A stretch of DNA of 15,523 nucleotides from contig DGWK01000017.1 in the NCBI GenBank assembly GCA_002395235.1, positions 1 through 15,523 of the forward strand, in the 5' to 3' direction. Shown piece by piece: positions 6,153 to 12,688 of this stretch. Source of the stretch: Lachnospiraceae bacterium UBA4260. Lineage in GTDB: Bacteria; Bacillota; Clostridia; Lachnospirales; Lachnospiraceae. Every line of letters begins with the position of its first letter. The stretch's first letter is position 1. A model generated the notes under the pieces. That model was not told where the DNA came from. It was given only the letters and a program-made list of their open reading frames with translations, and ran no database searches. The translations under genes and the position numbers were made by a program.

Positions 6153-8729
6153 ATGGCAGCATTTGACAAAGTGAAGAGTGGAATTCCGCAAATGGATGAG
6201 ATCCTGGACTATATACGCATGGGCGATAACGTGGTCTGGCAGGTCACAGACCTCGATGAGTTCCGTTTTTTTGCAATACCGTATGTGAGGCAGGCGATCG
6301 AAGATCACCGCGATATTGTCTATATCCGGTTCGCCTGGCACGCACCAATCCTGACAGAACCAGAGATCCTGGAAAAGGTACAGGTTGTGAAATTTGATCC
6401 GGATGCCGGATTTGAGTCATTTACTGTGGCGATCCACGATGAGATCACAAGGCACGGACGGGACACCTTCTATGTCTTCGACTGCCTGTCGGAGCTGCAG
6501 TCCGTCTGGTACACCGATCTGATGATGGGAAATTTCTTCCGCGTGACATGTCCGTATTTGTTCGAACTGGACACAGTAGCATATTTTCCGGTTATGCGGG
6601 GGCGGCACTCTTTTGACGCGATTGCGAGGATCCGCGAGACGACACAGCTCCTTCTGGATGTGTGCTCCAACGAGAAGTGGGTCTATCTGCATCCGATCAA
6701 GGTGTGGGAGCGCGCGTCGGACACGATGTTCCTTCCGCACGGATACAGAAAAAGCACGGGAGAATTCCGGCTTCTGGAGGACGGAGTCAGCATCAGCCGG
6801 TATTATCAGACGTTGCAGCAGGTACGGGACAGGAGTCAGGATCAAAATATAGACAGCTACGACCGCTTTTTTACCATGGCAAAAGCGGCCTTTGAATCGG
6901 GGCATTTCACGCCACAGATGGAAGCACAGATCATCGACAGTACTATGACTAAGGACGGGAATTTGAAGGAGCTGGTCAGAAAATACTTCACGCCGGCGGA
7001 TTATTTTGCTCTGCGCGACCGGATGATCGGAAGCGGCGCGATCGGAGGCAAAGCGTGCGGCATGCTGCTGGCCCGAAAGATCGCGGACACAGAACTTGAG
7101 GACTACCGCATATATGCAGAGCCGCACGATTCGTTTTATATAGGGTCAGACGTTTTTTACACCTATATTGTGTCAAACGGAGACTGGAAGCTCAGGATCC
7201 GGCAAAGATCGCAGGAGGGATATTTTGACGCGGCAGACGAATTGAAGGAGAGACTTCTTGCAGGAAAATTTCCAGGGAAGATCCGGGAGCAGATGCGGGG
7301 CGTGCTGGAATATTTTGGCCTGAATCCATTCATTGTCAGATCGTCAAGTTTTCTGGAAGACGGGTTCGGAAACGCCTTTGCAGGTAAGTATGAGTCTGTA
7401 TTCTGCGTCAACAGAGGGAGTGAAGAGGAGAGGCTGGAAGCTTTCGAGAATGCGGTGCGGCAGGTCTACGCCAGCACCATGGACCGTTCGGCGCTGGAGT
7501 ATCGCCTGCGGAGGGGGCTTGCCGGCAAAGACGAGCAGATGGCGATCCTCGTGCAGCGTGTGTCGGGAAGTTACTATGAGCGGTATTATATGCCCTGTGT
7601 CGCCGGTGTCGGGTACAGTCACAGCGCCTATCAGTGGTATCCGAACATGGACCCTTCGGCAGGAATGCTCCGAATGGTCATGGGGCTGGGGACAAAGGCC
7701 GTGGACAGAACGAGAGAGGACTATCCCAGGCTCGCAAATCTGGACCGGCCGACGGTCACTGTCTATACCAGTGCTGCGCAAAAGCACAAGTTCTCGCAGC
7801 GAAATGTTGATGTGCTGGATTGTCGGGACAATTGCTGCAGAGAGGTGAAGATGGAAGAACTGTTGGGTGTGCTGCCATTCTGGTATAAAAGGATGGTCAT
7901 GGAGCACGATTACGAGGCGGAGAGAATGCTCAGTGACCGCGGCGTTTACCGTGACGTATGGTTTATCAGTTGCCAGAAATTGTTGGAGAACAGGATTTTT
8001 ACCGGACTAATGCAGAGAATTCTCAAGACACTGGAGCGGGTTTACGGCACGGCGGTCGATATTGAGTATGCGGTCAACATGGACAAGGACGGTGAATTTG
8101 TCGTTAATCTTCTTCAGTGCAGGCCGCTCTTTCTCGGCAGAGAGGGCGAAGCTGTGAGCACTGAAGGAATTGAACTTGCAAGAACGCTGTTTGATGTGCG
8201 GGATGCGTCGATGGGCACGTCCAAAAAAAGCAAGGTTGACGTTATTGTCCAGATTGATCCGGCCAAATATGCAGCTTTTCCCTATGCGCAGAAGCATAAG
8301 GTTGCGGACGCCGTTGGAAAAATCAATCGGCATTATGCGGGAAGCGGAAAGAATCTTCTTCTGATGACGCCGGGACGGATCGGAACCTCCTCCCCTGAAC
8401 TGGGCGTGCCGGTTACTTTTGCGGACATCTCATGCTTTGGCGAGATCTGCGAGGTCTCGGACAGCCGGGCTGGCTTCATGCCGGAACTCAGTTACGGGAG
8501 CCACATGTTCCAGGATCTGGTGGAGGCAGAGATCAGCTACAGCGCAGTCTTTAATGATCAGAAAACAATTCGGTATGATCCACTGCTGCTCAGTGAGCAG
8601 GAGGATCTGTTTGAGAAGATCTGCCCGGATCGGCCGGAGCTCTTGGGTATGGTCACGGTGAAAGAACCAGAGAATTTGTATTACTGGCTGGATTCTATAG
8701 GGAACCATGCGGTGTGCGGAACAATCTAA
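6153..8729 (+). CDS. KaiC-like / PEP-pyruvate-binding (PPDK N-domain) fusion protein
   Basis: The 858-residue protein starts at ATG 6153 after AGGAGG (6139-6144). Residues 9-230 look like a KaiC/RecA-type domain: GIPQMDEIL matches the KaiC opening and FYVFDCLSEL (106-115) the Walker B strand, but the P-loop position (about 24-35, GDNVVWQVTDLDE) has no GxxGxGK[ST]. Residues 292-660 are a PPDK/PEP-synthase ATP-grasp domain: GAIGGKACG (295-303), FIVRSSSFLEDGFGNAFAGK (393-412), GLGTKAVDR (511-519) and LLQCRPL (653-659). Residues 735-800 (TPGRIGTSSPELGVP, then YGSHMFQDL) form a C-terminal module seen in PEP/pyruvate-binding-domain proteins. The swivelling phosphohistidine domain and PEP-binding barrel are absent, so it is not a complete dikinase. 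Its reaction is unknown. Its stop overlaps the purF stop codon region. Confidence 0.85.
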   Translation: MAAFDKVKSGIPQMDEILDYIRMGDNVVWQVTDLDEFRFFAIPYVRQAIEDHRDIVYIRFAWHAPILTEPEILEKVQVVKFDPDAGFESFTVAIHDEITRHGRDTFYVFDCLSELQSVWYTDLMMGNFFRVTCPYLFELDTVAYFPVMRGRHSFDAIARIRETTQLLLDVCSNEKWVYLHPIKVWERASDTMFLPHGYRKSTGEFRLLEDGVSISRYYQTLQQVRDRSQDQNIDSYDRFFTMAKAAFESGHFTPQMEAQIIDSTMTKDGNLKELVRKYFTPADYFALRDRMIGSGAIGGKACGMLLARKIADTELEDYRIYAEPHDSFYIGSDVFYTYIVSNGDWKLRIRQRSQEGYFDAADELKERLLAGKFPGKIREQMRGVLEYFGLNPFIVRSSSFLEDGFGNAFAGKYESVFCVNRGSEEERLEAFENAVRQVYASTMDRSALEYRLRRGLAGKDEQMAILVQRVSGSYYERYYMPCVAGVGYSHSAYQWYPNMDPSAGMLRMVMGLGTKAVDRTREDYPRLANLDRPTVTVYTSAAQKHKFSQRNVDVLDCRDNCCREVKMEELLGVLPFWYKRMVMEHDYEAERMLSDRGVYRDVWFISCQKLLENRIFTGLMQRILKTLERVYGTAVDIEYAVNMDKDGEFVVNLLQCRPLFLGREGEAVSTEGIELARTLFDVRDASMGTSKKSKVDVIVQIDPAKYAAFPYAQKHKVADAVGKINRHYAGSGKNLLLMTPGRIGTSSPELGVPVTFADISCFGEICEVSDSRAGFMPELSYGSHMFQDLVEAEISYSAVFNDQKTIRYDPLLLSEQEDLFEKICPDRPELLGMVTVKEPENLYYWLDSIGNHAVCGTI

Positions 8730-10216
8730 TCGTTCTCTGAATCTAATCGACCTCTGGGGTAGTTTGGCCCCACTTGTGGACAAAAAAAACCAGAGGTCGA
8801 GGTCAAATGCTTCTCAGAAAGCCGCTGCTCGAATCTCCGTTTGCTGGTTCCTTTGGGGATAGGTGTCGGATACTCTCCGCAGAAGCAGGCGCTGCAATAG
8901 TGATCGTGACAGGTCAGGCAGTGCAGGTGCTCGACAGGCAGATATCCCAGAGAGTCTGCCCCGATCATCTGACAGATTTCGGGAATCGAATGATGGCAGG
9001 CGATCAGGCTTTCCCGAGAGTCTATGTCGGTTCCGTAATAACAGGGGTATAAGAAGGGCGGCGCCGTAACCCGCATATGGATTTCTTTGGCTCCAGCTTC
9101 CCGCAGGAGCCTGACAATTCTCGCGCAGGTAGTTCCCCGAACGATTGAGTCGTCAATCAGGACCACTCTCTTTCCTTCCACTGTTTCGCGAATCGGTGCG
9201 AGTTTGATCCGGACCTGATCAGCCCGTGCATCCGGCGCAATGAAGGTGCGCCCGATATATTTGTTCTTGATAAGGCCTATCCCGTAAGGGATTCCCGAGG
9301 CCTGCGAGTAACCTAGTGCGGCATCCAACCCCGAATCCGGTACGCCAACAACCACATCGGCGCATATAGGGTGTGTTTTAGCCAGGTCAGCCCCTGCACG
9401 CTGTCTTGCAGCGTGAACGGAGATGCCGTCGATGACGGAGTCCGGACGGGCAAAATAGATATATTCGAAAATACAGATCCGCCTTTCACGGCTTTCGCAA
9501 TGCTCTTTGCGGGAGCAGACGCCCTCTGAGGTGAATACCAGGATCTCGCCGGGTTCCACATCTCGGATGAACGCTGCGCCGACTGCGGCCAGGGCACAGC
9601 TCTCGGAGGCGACCACATAGCTTCCGTCCTCTGTCTGCCCGTAACAGAGCGGCCTGAAGCCGTAGGGATCTCTTGCGCAGATCAGCTTCTGCGGCGACAT
9701 GATGACCAGAGAGTAGGCGCCGTCCAATGTGTTCATGGCCCGGCTGATGGCTTCCTCAATGGAAGGGGAACGAAGCCGTTCCCGGGTTATGATGTAGGCG
9801 ATGGTCTCGGTGTCGCTGGTCGTGTGGAAGATGGCGCCGGACAGCTCCAGTTCTGAGCGGAGCGCGGCGGCGTTGGAGAGATTGCCGTTGTGCGCGATGG
9901 CCATGTGTCCCTTCTGGTGATTCACTTCGATGGGCTGGCAGTTTCGTCTGTTTGTTGCGCCGGTCGTTCCGTATCTGGCGTGCGCTACGGCAATGCTGCC
10001 TTTGGGAAGACGGGAGAGAACATCTCCGGTAAAAACTTCACTCACCAGGCCCAGGTCTTTGTGGGAGTGGAAGAGTCCGTCCTCATTGACAACTATGCCG
10101 CAGCTCTCCTGGCCTCTGTGCTGCAGGGCATACAAGCCGTAATAACACATCCTTGCCACATCAGACGGCTCCTTTGCCATCACTCCGAAAACACCGCATT
10201 CTTCGTGGATCTTCAT
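8726..10216 (-). CDS. purF: Amidophosphoribosyltransferase
   Basis: PurF transfers the glutamine amide to PRPP, the first step of purine synthesis. The 496-residue protein has a six-residue propeptide before the nucleophile Cys7 (EECGVFG) and glutaminase motifs HRGQES, HARYGTTG, HNGNLS and SDTE. The PRPP-binding loop is VLIDDSIVRGTT (352-363). Fe-S ligand candidates are Cys248, Cys392, Cys441 and Cys444, as in Bacillus-type PurF. The ATG at 10216 has GAGGAG 7 nt upstream; a GTG at 10231 would contain that ribosome site and is rejected. The usual family end (RFEQRLSEK) is at residue 469; the next 27 residues are encoded by the hairpin at 8747-8800 and look like lost-stop readthrough. It ends 4 bp inside the convergent 6153-8729 gene. 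Confidence 0.95.
   Translation of the reverse strand: MKIHEECGVFGVMAKEPSDVARMCYYGLYALQHRGQESCGIVVNEDGLFHSHKDLGLVSEVFTGDVLSRLPKGSIAVAHARYGTTGATNRRNCQPIEVNHQKGHMAIAHNGNLSNAAALRSELELSGAIFHTTSDTETIAYIITRERLRSPSIEEAISRAMNTLDGAYSLVIMSPQKLICARDPYGFRPLCYGQTEDGSYVVASESCALAAVGAAFIRDVEPGEILVFTSEGVCSRKEHCESRERRICIFEYIYFARPDSVIDGISVHAARQRAGADLAKTHPICADVVVGVPDSGLDAALGYSQASGIPYGIGLIKNKYIGRTFIAPDARADQVRIKLAPIRETVEGKRVVLIDDSIVRGTTCARIVRLLREAGAKEIHMRVTAPPFLYPCYYGTDIDSRESLIACHHSIPEICQMIGADSLGYLPVEHLHCLTCHDHYCSACFCGEYPTPIPKGTSKRRFEQRLSEKHLTSTSGFFCPQVGPNYPRGRLDSEND
8747..8800. other. Imperfect terminator-like hairpin inside the purF 3' end
   Basis: TCGACCTCTGG (8747-8757) pairs perfectly with CCAGAGGTCGA (8790-8800). 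The eight-base A/T tract (8782-8789) lies inside the loop, next to the minus-strand 5' arm, instead of after the stem. It therefore does not form a canonical terminator in either direction, though its arm resembles the 202-256 terminator. Confidence 0.55.
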
Positions 10217-10265
10217 AATTTTGCTCCTCACTGATTTCGAGAATATTGATTATTTAGGATTTGAG

Positions 10266-10322
10266 AAAAAAAGGGCACAATGACTCCGGAAGCATTAAAG
10301 CTTCGGCACGTCATTGCGCCCT
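10266..10322 (-). terminator. Terminator in the purF leader (attenuator candidate)
   Basis: Read on the minus strand, AGGGCGCAATGAC (10322-10310) pairs with GTCATTGTGCCCT (10284-10272), one mismatch. An inner CCGAAGC stem completes it, then seven T follow (10272-10266). No minus-strand gene lies upstream and the purF start is 50 nt downstream, so it sits in the purF leader. Either purF is controlled by attenuation or a short RNA ends here. Confidence 0.8.
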
Positions 10323-10365
10323 TATGTTTAACTCAGGTGGGAAGTCTCCCTTAAATCTTTTCTAA

Positions 10366-10394
10366 AGAGTACAGTCGGTGTAGAGAATTGTCAA
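10366..10394 (-). promoter_or_regulatory. Probable purF promoter
   Basis: On the minus strand a perfect TTGACA (10394-10389) is followed after 17 bp by TACTCT (10371-10366), which matches TATAAT at only three positions. Transcription would begin near 10359, giving a 143-nt leader that contains the terminator at 10266-10322. Confidence 0.5.
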
Positions 10395-10445
10395 CGGGTG
10401 GAATTTGCTTTGTGCAAAATGACGATAATTTCTTCTTGGAAAAAC

Positions 10446-10462
10446 TGTATAATTGTATACAA
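10446..10462 (+). promoter_or_regulatory. 17-bp dyad operator upstream of amt
   Basis: TGTATAATTGTATACAA is identical to 12528-12544 before glnN. It contains TGTAT-N6-ATACA arms and an overlapping perfect ATTGTATACAAT palindrome (10452-10463). It ends 6 bp upstream of the -35 box, a typical activator position. The binding protein is unknown. Confidence 0.75.
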
Positions 10463-10468
10463 TGTTCT

Positions 10469-10496
10469 TTGACTTCCGGGATGGGGCGAGTATAAT
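10469..10496 (+). promoter_or_regulatory. amt promoter
   Basis: TTGACT (10469-10474) and TATAAT (10491-10496) are separated by 16 bp. Transcription would start near 10503, giving a leader of about 194 nt before the amt start codon. Confidence 0.85.
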
Positions 10497-10513
10497 AAAC
10501 GGCATAAAGCAAG

Positions 10514-10556
10514 GGCGCTGCAGGATGATGAGATCCGGCAGCGCCTTTCTTATTTT
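10514..10556 (+). terminator. First hairpin of the amt leader (attenuator candidate)
   Basis: GGCGCTGC (10514-10521) pairs with GCAGCGCC (10538-10545). After one mismatch an inner GGAT/ATCC stem closes a GATGAG hexaloop. A T-rich tract TTTCTTATTTT follows. It begins about 11 nt after the predicted start site, so most transcripts would meet it at once. Confidence 0.7.
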
Positions 10557-10559
10557 ATA

Positions 10560-10677
10560 TATCTCACTCGGGCAAGGGAGTCCGGATCCGCAGGATCCGG
10601 GCTCCTTTTCTGATGTATGGCAGGGTGCACGGCCGTATCGAAAATGAGAAGCAGAAATTAGAGCCCCAAGTGAGATA
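10560..10677 (+). ncRNA. Candidate structured leader RNA of amt (multi-stem)
   Basis: TATCTCACTCGGG (10560-10572) can pair with CCCAAGTGAGATA (10665-10677) at 12 of 13 positions and close a 118-nt domain. Inside are a 13-bp hairpin (10577-10589 with 10593-10605, GCA loop, then TTTT) and a 7-bp stem (10615-10621 with 10632-10638). The amt ribosome site starts 7 nt after the closing stem. This resembles a cis-regulatory RNA layout but matches no riboswitch class I know. The inner hairpin plus TTTT could instead be a second terminator. Confidence 0.4.
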
Positions 10678-10696
10678 GAGAAAAGGAGGAAATACA

Positions 10697-12499
10697 ATGA
10701 ACTACGATGTATCAACTGTGATCTGGGTACTGGTGGCGACCGCCCTGATCTACTTCATGCAGGCGGGATTTGCGCTGTGTGAAGCGGGTCTTACCAGGGC
10801 AAAAAATACAGGCAATATTTTGATGAAGAACTTAATGGACTTTTGTATCGGAACGCCGTGCTATTGGCTGGTCGGCTTCGGGATCATGTTCGGAAGCACT
10901 GCGCCGATTATCGGACGGCTCGATCCCATGATCCGCGGAATCTATGGCGCAGAAAATACAGTGGTGCCGCAGACCATGCCCCTCTGGTGCTATGTGATCT
11001 TTCAGACCGTTTTCTGTGCGACGGCGGCGACCATCGTTTCCGGATCCATGGCGGAGCGCACGAATTTTAAGGCTTACTGCCTCTACTCAGCGGCCATCTC
11101 TCTTTTGATCTATCCGATCGGCGGGCACTGGGCCTGGGGCGGCGGCTGGCTGTCCGGCCTTGGCTTCCACGATTTTGCCGGAAGCGCAGTGGTGCACAAT
11201 GTAGGAGGAGCCATCGCCTGTCTGGGAGCCTGGATGCTGGGACCCCGCATCGGCAAGTACGACCGGGACGGCAAGGTCAGGGCGATCCCGGGGCACAACA
11301 TGATGGCTGTGGCGCTGGGCGTCTTCATCCTGTGGTTCTGCTGGTTCGGATTTAACGGCGGCTCCACCGCTTCCATGGCGGACGGCGCGGACGCCTTCCA
11401 CGCGTCGCTGGCATTCATGAACACGAACCTGGCGGCGGCGGTCGCGACAGTTGTGACGATGATCTTTACATGGATTCGCTATGGAAAACCGGATGTCTCC
11501 ATGACCCTGAACGCATCTTTGGCAGGCCTTGTGGCGATCACGGCGGGCTGTGACTGTGTTTCGCCCTTTGGCGCCTTTGTAATCGGTATTGTGGCAGGCT
11601 TCCTGGTTGTCCTGTCAGTGGAATTTTTTGATAATGTTGCCAGGATCGATGACCCGGTCGGCGCCGTGTCGGTCCATATGGTAAACGGAATCTGGGGCAC
11701 GATTGCGGTCGGCCTGTTCAGTACAGGTGAAGATGGCGTCATGAAGGGTCTCTTCTACGGAGGAGGGGCAAAACTTTTCGGCGTTCAGGCACTGGGGATT
11801 GTCGCGATCGACGCCTATGTGCTTCTCACAATGTTTGTTGTGTTCAAACTGATTGACCGCGCAATCGGGCTGCGCGTGCCGGCACAGGTAGAAATTGACG
11901 GCCTCGATATGCATGAACATGGCCTGGCCAGCGCTTACTCCGGCTTTTCTGTGAGTGACGTCTCCAACATGGTCATGGATGTCAACGAGAACACCTACCT
12001 TGGGGAAGGCGAATATGCGAAGGCTTCTGAGGCGCAGGTCAGCGCAGCAGTGAAGGTTGAGGGCGCGCCAGTCACGGCAGTCGCGCCAGTCGCGGCAGGA
12101 GAGAGCGCTGGCTCCGCCGTGCCGGCCGGGCACAGGGCAGAGACAGGCATGCACAGGGTTTCTATCATCTGCCGGATGAGCAAATTTGATGAGCTTAAGC
12201 ATGCACTCAACGAGCTGGGCGTGACCGGAATGACGATGTCGCAGGTCATGGGCTGCGGCATTCAGAAGGGATCGGAAGAGCGCTACAGAGGCGCTGTGGT
12301 CGACTCCACGCTCCTTCCCAAGGTCAAAGTAGAGGTAGTCGTCTCCAAGATTTCCGTGCAGAGCGTCATTGATGCGGCCAAGAAGGCTCTTTACACAGGA
12401 CACATCGGCGATGGCAAAATCTTTGTGTATGATGTGACGAAGGTAGTGAAAGTCAGAACCGGCGAGGAGGATTTTGACGCGCTGCAGGATGTGGAGTGA
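10697..12499 (+). CDS. amt: Ammonium transporter fused to a P-II (GlnK) domain
   Basis: The 600-residue protein starts at ATG 10697 after AGGAGG (10684-10689). Residues 1-395 form the Amt channel of about 11 helices, with pore twin histidines at His167 (DFAGSAVVH) and His327 (GAVSVHMVNG). The cytoplasmic tail (GLDMHEHGLASAY) is followed by an Ala/Val/Gly-rich linker (about 440-482). Residues 485-600 are a P-II domain with the T-loop GIQKGSEERYRG (Tyr530 aligns with the modified Tyr51 of GlnB) and the signature YTGHIGDGKIFV. In most bacteria GlnK is a separate protein that plugs AmtB; here it is tethered, as reported for some Clostridia. It sits upstream of glnN-gltB and shares their operator. 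Channel closure in response to ATP/2-oxoglutarate is inferred from the family. Confidence 0.96.
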   Translation: MNYDVSTVIWVLVATALIYFMQAGFALCEAGLTRAKNTGNILMKNLMDFCIGTPCYWLVGFGIMFGSTAPIIGRLDPMIRGIYGAENTVVPQTMPLWCYVIFQTVFCATAATIVSGSMAERTNFKAYCLYSAAISLLIYPIGGHWAWGGGWLSGLGFHDFAGSAVVHNVGGAIACLGAWMLGPRIGKYDRDGKVRAIPGHNMMAVALGVFILWFCWFGFNGGSTASMADGADAFHASLAFMNTNLAAAVATVVTMIFTWIRYGKPDVSMTLNASLAGLVAITAGCDCVSPFGAFVIGIVAGFLVVLSVEFFDNVARIDDPVGAVSVHMVNGIWGTIAVGLFSTGEDGVMKGLFYGGGAKLFGVQALGIVAIDAYVLLTMFVVFKLIDRAIGLRVPAQVEIDGLDMHEHGLASAYSGFSVSDVSNMVMDVNENTYLGEGEYAKASEAQVSAAVKVEGAPVTAVAPVAAGESAGSAVPAGHRAETGMHRVSIICRMSKFDELKHALNELGVTGMTMSQVMGCGIQKGSEERYRGAVVDSTLLPKVKVEVVVSKISVQSVIDAAKKALYTGHIGDGKIFVYDVTKVVKVRTGEEDFDALQDVE

Positions 12500-12527
12500 G
12501 CAAATTGCACCACAGAAGTCAAATTTG

Positions 12528-12544
12528 TGTATAATTGTATACAA
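12528..12544 (+). promoter_or_regulatory. 17-bp dyad operator upstream of glnN
   Basis: TGTATAATTGTATACAA is identical to the box at 10446-10462 before amt. It ends 7 bp upstream of the -35 element, the same geometry within 1 bp, so one regulator probably controls both promoters. Confidence 0.78.
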
Positions 12545-12551
12545 AATAGTG

Positions 12552-12579
12552 TTGACATTATCGACACGCTATGTATAAT
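12552..12579 (+). promoter_or_regulatory. glnN promoter
   Basis: A perfect TTGACA (12552-12557) and a perfect TATAAT (12574-12579) are separated by 16 bp. Transcription would start near 12586, only about 8 nt before the leader terminator. Confidence 0.88.
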
Positions 12580-12593
12580 AATGATTCAAAGGC

Positions 12594-12642
12594 AAAGGTG
12601 TCTTAACAGACGGTGACGACCGTCTGTTAAGGCGCCTTTTTT
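12594..12642 (+). terminator. Terminator directly after the glnN promoter (attenuator candidate)
   Basis: Positions 12594-12614 pair with 12619-12639 over 21 bp with two G-U pairs, around a GACG tetraloop. T6 lies at 12637-12642. The amt stop is 94 bp upstream and the strong promoter lies between, so most transcripts meeting this terminator start at the glnN promoter. Expression of glnN would need readthrough or antitermination, or a roughly 55-nt RNA is made. Confidence 0.85.
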
Positions 12643-12688
12643 GCGTGTGAGCAACAAGCCATGCACAGACAAGCAAGGAGGTAAAATC

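Noticed and set aside
10269..10430. Complete 6S RNA or a known purine, ZTP or PRPP riboswitch
   Set aside because: Core motifs of these riboswitches could not be found by eye, and the domain is shorter than usual 6S RNA. Only a faint 3'-arm resemblance remains, noted in the purF leader finding.
10446..10462. GlnR/TnrA binding site
   Set aside because: The consensus TGTNA-N7-TNACA needs a different fifth base and a 17-bp arm layout; the box has TGTAT-N6-ATACA instead.
10514..10545. ANTAR antiterminator RNA target (paired hairpins with a hexaloop having A1 and G4)
   Set aside because: The first amt hairpin has a hexaloop, GATGAG, with G4 but not A1, and the glnN hairpin has a tetraloop with no second stem before it.
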